This document shows positions 37,186 to 49,349 of a DNA stretch of 64,000 nt, piece by piece. A model generated the notes under the pieces. That model saw only the letters and a program-made list of their open reading frames with translations, made no database searches and was not told the DNA's origin. The first letter of the stretch is position 1. Each line of letters opens with the position of its first letter. The stretch is from Mactromeris polynyma (lineage: Eukaryota; Mollusca; Bivalvia; Venerida; Mactridae): assembly GCA_032209605.1 (NCBI GenBank), contig JASFXZ010000001.1, positions 46,194,619-46,258,618 on the forward strand, in the 5' to 3' direction. The position numbers were made by a program, and so were the translations under genes.

Positions 37186-39883
37186 CTTTTCATATAATGT
37201 ATATATCTATCTTCCTCACTGCCATGTGAACTTCTTCAAAAACGAAAAAAAGTATAAAATTCCCCGATTAATCAGTTATTGTCTCTCTGGCTAACTTGTA
37301 TAATGTTGTTTCACGCTATCAAATATCTTTATACAAAATACACAATGGCAAAAATAGAAGCCAAAGCCATTTCATTCAGAGAAGAAAATAAGTTCATACA
37401 AACAAATAATAACCAAGGATGTATTATACAAAAATCACATTTCCAGAATTGCGTCATAAAAGGTATTTACGTCTTAACCGGATAAAAGTGGTCTCATACA
37501 AATGTTGGATTTGTCTGTCCCTGACAAGCTGTTACAATCTGTCGTTCCCACTTCACCCAGTATTTGATAAATAAGTCTATTAATGTATGCATTCGTTCCG
37601 TGTTGTCGTCGGAGTGCAGATAATTGCGTTGATAATTATGAGGGGAAGACAAATCATATATTGAAGAATCGTTTCAAAAACCACAGGGTCACACCATATG
37701 ATTGGATTCTCCTCGGTAATTGTTCATGACATCAAATATTGCATGCTCTTCATTTGTATATTCAGTACCAAGGGATGTGGTAAAGGTCAACTATATGTAA
37801 ATACTGATAATGTCTACCAATCCTGATGGACAAACACATCCACCTAAACAGTAGAATGTTTTGTCGATGAATGTCAGCTCTAGTCTCCTATCATCAAACA
37901 ATTCTGATACGTATATACACTCCCCACGCATGATTAAGCTAAACTGAGAAAAGGACTAACACAAGAAAGGACCCGTTCACAAAACATGACCACAGAGCCA
38001 CATCGCCACAAAGATTCATAGCGTACGAAATAATACAAACGTTGGAGAGTAATACAGAAAAAACTCAAAAAGGAGCTGCAAAGGGACTAATTAGGTCTTC
38101 ACAGCAAGAATGTATGATGTGAAAATAAGTAATACAATGGCACCAACTCTTTAGGAATCTCCGTATACATTCTGTTTATAACTCACCCGACGGCTTGCCG
38201 ACGCCTCACAATCACCTCTAAACTGTTTAATTAACGCAGTCTCACATTGCGTGAGAATATAGTTTCACAATAATTCTGATATTCAATCAGGAAAAAACAC
38301 TTCAATGTTCTTTTCAATGACTTATGTAAAACATTAATTTTATCAAAATATACATTTACACTAGTAAATTTACACAGTCTCACATTGCGTGAGAATCTCG
38401 AATCAATTTTCTTGTTAAAATGTGTTATTTTCTGGAAGTTGGTGTTACTCTTGGGTGTGTCTGACTGGTTTGGTTCCAAGGTATAAACACAACAACAAGG
38501 TCGCAAGTTAGATATATATTTCGATTGTATTATGTACACCCTGTAAACTATAATTGCACTTTATCAGTTACAGTATAATAACAACATTTCAATACAATAA
38601 TACCTGGACCATACATTGCAATACAATAATACCTGGACCATACATTGCAATACAATAATACCTGTACCTTGACACACTTGATACATTACAAATATAATGT
38701 TCATAGACATCACATATTACGCAATAACATGTAAAGTATAACATACATGGAATTATAGTTACAGTATTTACCATTTAATCAATGTAATGTCAACTAAATA
38801 CTAATAAATACATGGATTCCTAAACATACCAAACTATGGGAATAGGTGTATCTTACAACCTTCACATTCTCTCTGTCACATACCAGTGATGTATTAATGC
38901 GGCATATGATTCCCTTCCAACTTGTATCCAAAAATATATAAAAAGCCTTCTTACTGCAAAATGTAGGTGTTTCCCACACCTTAACTTGAAGCAGACTGCC
39001 CAGTATTTTACACCAGTGGTCAGATTATTATCTATAGTCTAATCATGCATAACAAAAACTCCAACCAGTTTTTGTGATTACTTCTTACTCAAATATGTCA
39101 GTAAGGGGGATAACTCAAATTAAAGAATGTTAATCTTATAATTATAGTACTTTAACAATCCACTATAGACATTCATAATACGATTTATAAAAACAAACAC
39201 TAGTCATATAGGCATGTCGTCAAACTGGTCTCCATCCTTTATACTGTTATTTCAAAGGCTGTGAGATATTTTTGTTACTGAATTGTTTCTTTATGCTTAT
39301 GTGTGTGCAGTCCGATGTTACTAGTATTCCTCCATTCTCCGTTTGGTGAGGCTTGTGCCCCCCCCCCCCCCCTCCGTAAAATTTGTGATATTTTGTGTCT
39401 CAGGGGAGGCATTGTTTTATGCTTGCATTCTTCCCTGCTCTACTATTTCTCACTTTTAATTAAAAGCACTGGATGACATGTGGCAATTGCGAAGGAGACT
39501 TTCTAATGTGTTCGCCAAAGACGTAACCTGAGTCGTTATATTATTGAATGTTTTCAATCAATTTAATGTTTAGTAAAATATTTTATGTAGCGTCGTTGCT
39601 ATAATGGATAATGTTAGAATTCTGTCTGTGAAGTAGTTATTGGAAATTTGACATATGATTGTGCGGTACAAGCTCTCGCTCTCTCGAAGCACCATTGTAG
39701 GTAACTGTTAGGATGTTGTTGTTGTAAAGGATCATGTGTTGTTGTTGTTCTTGTTGAGAGGCTGAAGCTACAGCGGTGTTGAATTGACAGTAAAGCATTA
39801 CTTCATAACAGTGTATTGTTGTTGCCGCGATGTTGTTGCTTAATTGCGCACTGCTAATTACAGGTTATACTGTTTTGCCATTA
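37186..39883. other. Intergenic DNA with minor local repeats
   Basis: CAGTCTCACATTGCGTGAGAAT occurs at about 38239 and again at about 38376. A 29-bp unit with CAATACAATAATACCTGGAC repeats about three times at 38588-38660. A poly-C run lies at about 39358. GTTGTTGTTGTT-like triplets lie near 39715-39760. No gene is supported. Confidence 0.4.
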
Positions 39884-40318
39884 TACATTCAAAGAGAAGG
39901 AATAAGTTGCTACAGGGAACGCCATATACATAAGACAGTGCCTCCCCACACAGACCTCCGGGAAATCAACAATCTATAAAGCAGAAGGCACTTGATGAGG
40001 TTAAAGGGTACATTCTTTAGGGAACAGAGGCGCAAGGAATGGCCTGGCAGACTACAAGAAATAACTAGAAGAATCAAAGAGGACAAACAGTGAAGGGGGG
40101 AATTAATGTATGGAAAAGATCACAGGACAAGTCAAGACAGCTGGCACCAATAGGTCGAAACTTGCCAGCAAATAAGCTGAACACTATATAAAGTGAAAGA
40201 ATTGCACAGGGGGAGGGATATATAACATACATTCAAAACACAAAAAGAAATAATAACCATACAGCGAATTACAGCCTTGGAACTGTCAGTAAAATACTGG
40301 CGGTTTAAATCGATTTAA
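39884..40318 (+). mobile_element. Dispersed TIR repeat, copy lacking its left end
   Basis: It runs from AAAGAGAAGGAATAAGTTGC through TGCCTCCCCACACAGACCTC and GGCGCAAGGAATGGCCTGGC. It ends with CCTTGGAACTGTCAGTAAAA and GGTTTAAATCGATTTAACAG. It is collinear with 53666-54090. The left TIR segment present at 53541 is missing here. Confidence 0.75.
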
Positions 40319-41035
40319 CAGCTAGCTATTCTCACACTTAATCGTTATATGGTTTTTGATTTCCAACATATATACAATGTACATAAATTGGCTCAGTAAC
40401 TAATCATTAAAAAAAAATAACCATTACGTACATGACAACTGACAACCAAGACTTAGTAGTAACGAACTCTGCCATCTTTGCCTAACAAATATCTCTGCTG
40501 GCAAATAACTGTTTCGCAATTTTACCATATTGTTCCGAATATTTTAATAAAACCATGGTAAATTATTTATAGTATACGCTGAATGTAAGGCATGCTAATG
40601 GTGTGTAAGATATCGGTGAACTTTCGTTTAATTAAATTCCTCCTTCTTCTGGTAATAGCAACTTTTTCATTATAATTATCATTTTGCTGACATCGGTCTA
40701 GAAGCTAAGCAAGAAGCAATCATTCAGGTAGTAATGCTATGCTTTGAGAGGATTGTATTTGAATACGGTAAAATATGTAGCTAGGCAAAATTATATTCAT
40801 TCCAGAATATTGATGGTCGAAATCGAAAGCATTATTAAATATCTATGAATATGTGGTTAGACGGAAATAATTATGATTTCATCGACTTGCAGACAAATAT
40901 TAAGACGTAGTTACTTTACTCTGAATAAGCTATTAGGGAATATGCAGCTATACAATTGTCGGTTGGAATTGTAACTTGTGATTTGCTCTGTACAATCATA
41001 CACCTTTATGAATGGTGTGAGTCTAATAAAGAGAT
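40319..41035. other. Intergenic DNA, no gene seen
   Basis: AT-rich sequence without identified features. Confidence 0.45.
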
Positions 41036-41130
41036 TGTCCTGTCCTGTCCCGTTCCGTTCCCGTTCCGTTCCCGTTCCCGTTCCCGTTCCGTTCCCGTCC
41101 CGTTTCCGTTCCCGTTCCGTCCCGTTGTGA
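41036..41130. repeat. Microsatellite of CCCGTT/CCGTT words
   Basis: Mixed pentamer and hexamer repeats (CCCGTT, CCGTT, CCTGT) cover about 95 bp. The adjoining frame at 40956-41159 gains its Arg-Ser-Pro-Phe content from the repeat and is not a gene. Confidence 0.9.
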
Positions 41131-42619
41131 TAACGTACTTGTTCTGTTCTGTTAAGTAATCACCAATACAAATATATATTTAGTTATTATTAACAAACAT
41201 GTAACAAGATAGTATTTGGATTGTAATGGCGACACTAATTGTATCATTAATTTGGTATTTTATGAAGTGACATTTTAACTTGAAGGTAAATAAAGGCAAC
41301 AACATGTCAACTAAGAATACTGATAGTGAACTATAGATAATAGATGATTTCACAAAGGTACAGCTTGCAAATCTAATAAATATGTCTACTGCATTAATCT
41401 TGCGTGGTAGGTGTCAATTATATTGGCGCTTTCAGTAACATCCCATTCGTTTACTGTCTCTAACTCTTAGTTGATTTGCAATCTCATCCATTTCCATTAT
41501 GACATCTGGATATTTTTCATTTTGATAAACTGTTTAATTATCTCACTATTTACCCTGCAAATATAAAACATACTTTAAATCGCAAATTAAGCTTTGTAAT
41601 GGCTCAGGAAAAACACGTCATCAAATCGTCTCTATTTCGCCCCCCCCCACACTCTCCAACATTCTAATTTCACTCAGAACCGGAACTTCAACCCACGAGG
41701 CATTTTACTGTTTGTTTTAGAAATGAAACACTATTCGACCAAAGTGGACTACGCTTGGTAGTTTCACAAATATGATACAGAAGTCCGCTAAATGTAGCGG
41801 ACATTTTTCATATCAATGCTAACTTATTAATTTTACATTCACGTGAAATTTGATGTTTTCAATGTCGTAATTACAGTGTTTACGCAATCGCAACATTTAT
41901 CATTTAAATTGGATGAAAATTCTCCAGATTTTCTAAGTGAATACTTAATGCAGTAATTGGACAGGAAAAATATTGAAGATTTATTAGTTGTTAACTTTAT
42001 AATATCCTCTAAGAATATTATATTATGTTCAACATCTACTGCTCTAATATATAAATTAATCTTCATAGGATTTAATTGGTACTACGCAGCAGGAAATGGT
42101 AATTATTTCAAGAATTACAAACGCATAAACACATTACTTATTGATCATGTTCTCTTGAAAATTTAATACACAAACTTAATGTAATTTTTGTTCGTAGAAA
42201 TCGGAATTCGTTTTTTTCAATATCTGTTATATATAATTATATTGTCTTTTGTAATATTTTTATAAATACCTGTGATATTATAGACACATGTCTAATTTAA
42301 TCCATATAAATGCCTCTCTAGATGACACAATCAACGCTAAGGACCACAATGGAAATAAGGGATGTCCCCTTTTTGTGTTTTATCCTTGGTGTTAATGTAC
42401 TCTGACATGGTTTATTGTGTCTTTCATGTCATTGTTTTATCATGTTAAATGCAATGTTTTATTACCATCATTGTACATTTATACCATATCAATATTTTGT
42501 ATTGTATAGTAATTCAGCTCTCACTGTGTAACCATATAGGTGTCATTCTCTGAGATGTTTGGCCCAAATGATATATCTGGGCGAAATAGAGTTATTAACA
42601 TTATTTTCTGAATGCAGGG
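41131..42619. other. Intergenic DNA with one dispersed tail motif
   Basis: A perfect hairpin with GTCCGCTA and TAGCGGAC arms around AATG lies at 41783-41802. At 42348-42392 ACAATGGAAATAAGGGATGT and CCCCTTTTTGTGTTTTATCC repeat the block seen at 37131. No gene is supported. Confidence 0.4.
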
Positions 42620-45548
42620 ATACCATATCAGAATGGGGCAAATGTCCGCATGTGCAATATCAGAATGGGGCAAATGTCCGCCTGTGCAATATCAGAATGG
42701 GGCAAATGTCCGCCTGTGCAATATCAGAATGGGGCAAATGTCCGCATGTGCAATATCAGAATGGGGCAAATGTCCGCATGTGCAATATCAGAATGGGGCA
42801 AATGTCCGCATGTGCAATATCAGAATGGGGCAAATGTCCGCCTGTGCAATATCAGAATGGGGCAAATGTCCGCATGTGCAATATCAGAATAGGGCAAATG
42901 TCCGCCTGTGCAATATCAGAATGGGGCAAATGTCCGCCTGTGCAATATCAGAATGGGGCAAATGTCCGCCTGTGCAATATTAGAATGGGGCAAATGTCCG
43001 CCTGTGCAATATCAGAATGGGGCAAATGTCCGCATGTGCAATATCAGAATGGGGCAAATCTCCGCCCGTGCAATATCAGAATGGGGCAAATGTCCGCCTG
43101 TGCAATATCAGAATGGGGCAAATGTCCGCCTGTGCAATATCAGAATGGGGCAAATGTCCGCCTGTGCAATATCAGAATGGGGCAAATGTCCGCATGTGCA
43201 ATATCAGAATGGAGCAAATGTCCGCCTGTGCAATATCAGAATGGGGCAAATGTCCGCCTGTGCAATATCAGAATGGGGCAAATGTCCGCATGTGCAATAT
43301 CAGAATGGGGCAAATGTCCGCATGTGCAATATCAGAATGGGGCAAATGTCCGCATGTGCAATATCAGAATGGGGCAAATGTCCGCCTGTGCAATATCAGA
43401 ATGGGGCAAATGTCCGCATGTGCAATATCAGAATAGGGCAAATGTCCGCCTGTGCAATATCAGAATGGGGCAAATGTCCGCCTGTGCAATATCAGAATGG
43501 GGCAAATGTCCGCCTGTGCAATATTAGAATGGGGCAAATGTCCGCCTGTGCAATATCAGAATGGGGCAAATGTCCGCATGTGCAATATCAGAATGGGGCA
43601 AATGTCCGCCTGTGCAATATCAGAATGGGGCGAATGTCCGCCTGTGCAATATCAGAATGGGGCAAATGTCCGCATGTGCAATATCAGAATGGAGCAAATG
43701 TCCGCCTGTGCAATATCAGAATGGGGCAAATGTCCGCCTGTGCAATATCAGAATGGGGCAAATGTCCGCCTGTGCAATATCAGAATGGGGCAAATGTCCG
43801 CCTGTGCAATATCAGAATGGGGCAAATGTCCGCCTGTGCAATATCAGAATGGGGCAAATGTCCGCCTGTGCAATATCAGAATGGGGCAAATGTCCGCATG
43901 TGCAATATCAGAATGGGGCAAATGTCCGCCTGTGCAATATCAGAATGGGGCAAATGTCCGCCTGTGCAATATCAGAATGGGGCAAATGTCCGCCTGTGCA
44001 ATATCAGAATGGGGCAAATGTCCGCATGTGCAATATCAGAATGGGACAAATGTCCGCCTGTGCAATATCAGAATGGGGCAAATGTCCGCCTGTGCAATAT
44101 CAGAATGGGGCAAATGTCAACATGTGCAATATTAGAATGGGGCAAATGACCGCATGTGCAATATCAGAATGGGGCAAATGTCCGCCTGTGCAATATCAGA
44201 ATGGGGCAAATCTCCGCCTGTGCAATATCAGAATAGGGCAAATGTCCGCATGTGCAATATCAGAATGGGGCAAATGTCCGCCTGTGCAATATCAGAATGG
44301 GGCAAATGTCCGCCTGTGCAATATCAGAATGGGGCAAATGTCCGCCTGTGCAATATCAGAATGGGGCAAATGTCCGCCTGTGCAATATCAGAATGGGGCA
44401 AATGTCCGCATGTGCAATATCAGAATGGGGCAAATGTCCGCATGTGCAATATCAGAATGGGGCAAATGTCCGCATGTGCAATATCAGAATGGGGCAAATG
44501 TCCGCCTGTGCAATATCAGAATGGGGCAAATGTCCGCATGTGCAATATCAGAATAGGGCAAATGTCCGCCTGTGCAATATCAGAATGGGGCAAATGTCCG
44601 CCTGTGCAATATCAGAATGGGGCAAATGTCCGCCTGTGCAATATTAGAATGGGGCAAATGTCCGCCTGTGCAATATCAGAATGGGGCAAATGTCCGCATG
44701 TGCAATATCAGAATGGGGCAAATGTCCGCCTGTGCAATATCAGAATGGGGCAAATGTCCGCCTGTGCAATATCAGAATGGGGCAAATGTCCGCATGTGCA
44801 ATATCAGAATGGAGCAAATGTCCGCCTGTGCAATATCAGAATGGGGCAAATGTCCGCCTGTGCAATATCAGAATGGGGCAAATGTCCGCCTGTGCAATAT
44901 CAGAATGGGGCAAATGTCCGCCTGTGCAATATCAGAATGGGGCAAATGTCCGCCTGTGCAATATCAGAATGGGGCAAATGTCCGCCTGTGCAATATCAGA
45001 ATGGGGCAAATGTCCGCATGTGCAATATCAGAATGGGGCAAATGTCCGCCTGTGCAATATCAGAATGGGGCAAATGTCCGCCTGTGCAATATCAGAATGG
45101 GGCAAATGTCCGCCTGTGCAATATCAGAATGGGGCAAATGTCCGCATGTGCAATATCAGAATGGGGCAAATGTCCGCCTGTGCAATATCAGAATGGGGCA
45201 AATGTCCGCCTGTGCAATATCAGAATGGGGCAAATGTCCACATGTGCAATAATAGAATGGGGCAAATGACCGCATGTGCAATATCAGAATGGGGCAAATG
45301 TCCGCCTGTGCAATATCAGAATGGGGCAAATCTCCGCCTGTGCAATATCAGAATAGGGCAAATGTCCGCATGTGCAATATCAGAATGGGGCAAATGTCCG
45401 CCTGTGCAATATCAGAATGGGGCAAATGTCCGCCTGTGCAATATCAGAATGGGGCAAATGTCCGCCTGTGCAATATCAGAATGGGGCAAATGTCCGCATG
45501 TGCAATATTAGAATGGGGCAGATGTCCGCATGTGCAAATTTTAGCATT
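42620..45548. repeat. 32-bp minisatellite, about 91 units, the largest array
   Basis: The unit contains GCAATATCAGAATGGGGCAA then ATGTCCGCCTGT. The main variable base is CGCCTGTG versus CGCATGTG. Rare markers are AGAATAGGGC, ATATTAGAAT, GGAGCAAATG and AAATCTCC. Unit length is not divisible by three, so frames of up to 413 codons cycle through three peptides. They are artefacts. The last units (45500-45550) decay. Confidence 0.97.
42977..45300. repeat. Higher-order blocks in the 32-bp array
   Basis: Rare markers recur at fixed offsets. ATATTAG occurs at 42977, 43521 and 44641 (offsets 544 and 1120). GGAGCAAATG occurs near 43211, 43691 and 44811 (480 and 1120). A cluster with GACCGCATG and AAATCTCCGCC occurs near 44148 and 45268 (1120). 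All offsets are multiples of 32 (17, 15 and 35 units), so a 35-unit block was duplicated in tandem on top of older shorter duplications. Confidence 0.85.
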
Positions 45549-45827
45549 GGGGCAAATGTCCTAGGGGCTAATGTCCGTCTACCGATATTTATAGGTCACT
45601 ACAGAACAAATATGTTGGCAAAACAGCATCTTTAGGGAATTACAGCACTTTTAATGCGGTCATAAAGACTAGATCTACAAACATTTCTGAGTTTCACAAA
45701 TTTAAAACAGCAAGTATGCTTTCAGACATAATAATATTTTATGTATATTATTCTTTTCTTTAAGAAAAGGGCCGTCTTAATTTTTACCGATAATTGTTTT
45801 GCTTCTGCTCGCTGCTGAATCATAAGT
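45549..45827. other. Spacer between the 32-bp and 42-bp arrays
   Basis: About 280 bp without identified features. Confidence 0.5.
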
Positions 45828-46642
45828 ATAGATTATAGCTCATATATTGGAATTATAAGCAAATTAAGTATAGCTCATATATTGGAATTATAAGCAAATT
45901 AAGTATAGATTATAGCTCATATATTGGAATTATAAGCAAATTAAGTATAGATTATAGCTCATATATTGGAATTATAAGCAAATTAAGTATAGCTCATATA
46001 TTGGAATTATAAGCAAATTAAGTATAGATTAAAGCTCATATATTGGAATTATAAGCAAATTAAGTATAGATTATAGCTCATATATTGGAATTATAAGCAA
46101 ATTAAGTATAGATTATAGCTCATATATTGGAATTATAAGCAAATTAAGTATAGATTATAGCTCATATATTGGAATTATAAGCAAATTAAGTATAGATTAT
46201 AGCTCATATATTGGAATTATAAGCAAATTAAGTATAGATTAAAGCTCATATATTGGAATTATAAGCAAATTAAGTATAGATTAAAGCTCATATATTGGAA
46301 TTATAAGCAAATTAAGTATAGATTATAGCTCATATATTGGAATTATAAGCAAATTAAGTATAGCTCATATATTGGAATTATAAGCAAATTAAGTATAGAT
46401 TAAAGCTCATATATTGGAATTATAAGCAAATTAAGTATAGATTATAGCTCATATATTGGAATTATAAGCAAATTAAGTATAGATTAAAGCTCATATATTG
46501 GAATTATAAGCAAATTAAGTATAGATTATAGCTCATATATTGGAATTATAAGCAAATTAAGTATAGATTATAGCTCATATATTGGAACTACATGTATAAG
46601 CAAATTAAGTATAGATTATAGCTCATATATTGGAATTATGAC
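45828..46642. repeat. 42-bp minisatellite, about 20 units, very AT-rich
   Basis: The unit contains TATAGCTCATATATTGGAAT then TATAAGCAAATTAAGTATAG. Some units lack the AGATTAT segment and are about 35 bp. Others read AGATTAAAGC. One unit near 46586 carries an insertion (GGAACTACATGTATAAGC). Confidence 0.96.
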
Positions 46643-47517
46643 GCTCCCTTGCACTTAATTTGTTTATAGTTATAACCGGCTTATAATTAACTCCGCCTCT
46701 TTCTGGCAGCACGTTTCATGTATTTCAAAACAAAACATTAGCCAGCCCATTGAACGATTATTTGACAGGCTTGAGGTTCAAAGCGACGTTTTAAATTTGT
46801 TTCAATTGGCTAAAAATTACAGACATCGAAACGGACGATTACATTATACCAGACAGGTAAGATTGGGGTCTGGTCATTGTAGTAAAATGAAAAAAATCTG
46901 TAATATACTAGTAGTTTGAATTGTAAAATTCATTTCAGACTGGTGTTTCATGTGTGAAATAACCTTTTATTTAGTTAATTAGAACTGAACCACTTTCTTG
47001 AATAAATTCTGTATCTAATACGATTGTATTTGTTGCAGCTTATCCAGTCTCGGGTTCAAAGTTGAATCTCCTGTATTTAATGCGCGTAGGAGCTGAGGCC
47101 GCAGTAGCCGCGGACATTTTATGATCCCTGCTACTCATTTGTATCTTAAACTAGTAAAAACCAGCCACACATTTTATTGGCATTCAGCCAAGATATTTAA
47201 TACGTTTCGCAAAGTGTTATCATCGCTACTAGACAGGGGCCGTCGCTAGTACCCTGACTGCCATCTAGGGTGTGAAGACAGTCGGCGGATTAATGAAGGC
47301 ATGAAAGGAAGCATACTAACCAGGTGACAAGTATATTTATTTTGGCACTGTTTTGAATCTTCCATTTTACATTTGACCATCAATTAAATGGCGATAATCT
47401 CATTTACGCACAGAAAGTATTTTAACAGTGCACACAGATACACATTCAAAACATATTCTGATTTTCCATTATGAAAGTAGACTTTGAAATGGATGTTCCA
47501 AAAATAACGTTTGGTAT
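46643..47517. other. Spacer between arrays; possible splice donor
   Basis: This stretch is less AT-rich than its surroundings. CAGACAGGTAAGATTGG near 46850 is a good splice-donor match on the plus strand, but no upstream coding frame or acceptor partner was found. No gene is called. Confidence 0.3.
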
Positions 47518-48072
47518 TTAAAATTCCAGAACAGAGAGCATTCAGCGCACAATGGTTCCAAATTCCAGAACAGAGAGCATTTAACGCACAATGGTTCCAA
47601 AATCCAGAACAGAGAGCATTCAGCGCACAATGGTTCCAAATTCCAGAACAGAGAGCATTTAACGCACAATGGTTCCAAAATCCAGAACAGAGAGCATTCA
47701 GCGCACAATGGTTCCAAATTCCAGAACAGAGAGCATTTAACGCACAATGGTTCCAAAATCCAGAACAGAGAGCATTCAGCGCACAATGGTTCCAAATTCC
47801 AGAACAGAGAGCATTTAACGCACAATGGTTCCAAATTCCAGAACAGAGAGCATTCAGCGCACAATGGTTCCAAATTCCAGAACAGAGAGCATTTAACGCA
47901 CAATGGTTCCAAAATCCAGAACAGAGAGCATTCAGCGCACAATGGTTCCAAATTCCAGAACAGAGAGCATTTAACGCACAATGGTTCCAAAATCCAGAAC
48001 AGAGAGCATTCAGCGCACAATGGTTCCAAATTCCAGAACAGAGAGCATTTAACGCACAATGGTTCCAAAATC
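47518..48072. repeat. 39-bp minisatellite, about 14 units, dimeric 78-bp order
   Basis: The unit contains TTCCAGAACAGAGAGCATT then CAGCGCACAATGGTTCCAAA. Two versions alternate almost perfectly. One has ATTCAGCGC preceded by AAATTCC, the other ATTTAACGC preceded by AAAATCC, giving a 78-bp higher-order unit. The alternation slips once near 47830. The length is divisible by three, so both strands stay open. The frames of 192-239 codons are artefacts. Confidence 0.96.
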
Positions 48073-48108
48073 CAGAACCCTGTGGATAACAAATCTGTTG
48101 CACTTATG

Positions 48109-48217
48109 TTTTGTAAAATTTTGCATGTATTGTTTTCGTGATTTCGCATCTGCGAATATATCATCATCATTAGCAGATGCGAAATCACGAAAACAATTCA
48201 TGCAACATTTTACACAA
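48109..48217. repeat. Long perfect-type hairpin, about 45-bp arms
   Basis: The left arm (48109-48153) ends TTTTCGTGATTTCGCATCTG-C. The right arm (48173-48217) is its reverse complement, with a 19-base loop. The inner 23 bp pair perfectly and about three mismatches lie further out. It sits just outside the 39-bp array. It could be a hairpin RNA (miRNA precursor-like), the remains of a fold-back element, or an inverted duplication. Confidence 0.85.
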
Positions 48218-49068
48218 ATATTAGCGGACTTATATGGAACAATTTATGACTAATAAGTACATGTAAATTATACAGGCGAGTAGGAAGATATTGATCATTG
48301 GGGCCGCTGATGGAGTGGGTGCGGGAGGGGTTTCCCCTCCGGATGAGAAAAAAATAAAGAAATCACCTTTCACAGGCGCAAAAATACTCCACTTTTAAAT
48401 ATGGTATTTTCAGAAAATTTGTTTGCATTTATTCATACATATGTGTCAAATTTGGTAAAAAGACACGGGACTGCTGGTATATTTTGAAACAGTTCGGCCG
48501 CATTTTTATGTATTTATTAAGGTAAATGAAAGCAATGTAAACAATGATATAATATATATCCTGGACTGTGAGAGACAGCTGTGTTGCAGTTTCTGTTCTT
48601 GCTTTATTATTGTCCAGCCCGACAAGTTTTCCTCTTGTTTTATTTTCTCAGAATCTTTGTTTTCCTGTACTTCATTTCCGTTCGTATTGTTTTTGTTTTG
48701 TATGCCCTCCCTGCTGTTTATGTAATTTTGTACCCATGGTATTTGTTAGGGGAAGGCCTATTTGTGAATGAAACCTCCGTTCAGCTATTCCCTCAGACTG
48801 TAGTAAGAGGGATGAATTGTTCCAGTGAACTCCACATGCGCTGGGCAATACTCTCTGTTACTTGCTGACATATCACAGAAATACGTTTTTCAGTCTCACC
48901 CATTTTTTCAAAATATCACGACTTTGATATCGTTGAGAAATATTACAAAAATCTGCATTTCATCTTTTTTGGATGACCGTAGAAACGTTCAATGTAGCTG
49001 GTTCTAGAAACACAAATAATGAAAAAGCAAAACAAAGAAGGAAAACTGAGACGTTAGGTGTCACTTAC
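48218..49068. other. Intergenic DNA, no gene seen
   Basis: Two overlapping plus-strand frames (48568-48868) are rich in hydrophobic residues but lack any family resemblance. Nothing is called. Confidence 0.4.
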
Positions 49069-49349
49069 CAACAACGCACGATTGATATTACAAATGGATT
49101 ACCGGCGGTCGTAGACAAATTCAAATAAGAAGACGCAAAAAACGTGTTTAATTGATACAGTGAAGCGTTACACTGTAATAACCGCATTACTGCTTGTTCT
49201 GTAGAAAACTGTAGCACTGATGCATGAGTCAACATTCTGTGTGTATATGTCGTCTGCAACATTGCATAACCAGTGATCTGCATCAGACTTTTACTTTCTA
49301 TTGTCATAAACATAAAATCAACAAACATAAACATGCCGTTATCAGTAAT
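49069..49349 (-). CDS. Possible internal coding exon, unknown protein
   Basis: On the minus strand a plausible acceptor (GTGGTTTATCAG, AG at 49351-49350) is followed by an open frame of 281 bases. The frame ends at a strong donor, GTTGTTG then GTAAGTGAC, with the GT at 49068-49067. The translated segment opens ITDNGMFMFVDFMFMTIESK and is not repetitive or low-complexity. Phase would be 0 at the start and 2 at the end. I recognise no domain, and no partner exons were found. An unspliced reading would stop one codon after the donor. Confidence 0.28.

Noticed and set aside
39358..39376. Poly-C runs here and at about 16799, 29766 and 41640 as regulatory G-quadruplex sites
   Set aside because: Simple homopolymer tracts, some at MITE ends. 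No promoter or gene is attached, so function cannot be argued.
40956..41159. Arg/Ser-rich protein frame (FRSRSRSRSVPVPFPF)
   Set aside because: The composition comes entirely from the CCCGTT microsatellite.
42559..45564. Several 200-413-codon frames with MGQMSACAISEWGKCP repeats
   Set aside because: The 32-bp unit is not a multiple of three and gives the same peptide in every frame. Minisatellite artefact.
47384..48188. Frames of 192-239 codons on both strands
   Set aside because: The 39-bp unit is divisible by three and stop-free. Variants include non-synonymous changes in each frame, and both strands are equally open.
48568..48868. Hydrophobic frames resembling membrane proteins
   Set aside because: Two overlapping frames look equally hydrophobic because the DNA is T-rich. 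No family match or splice support.
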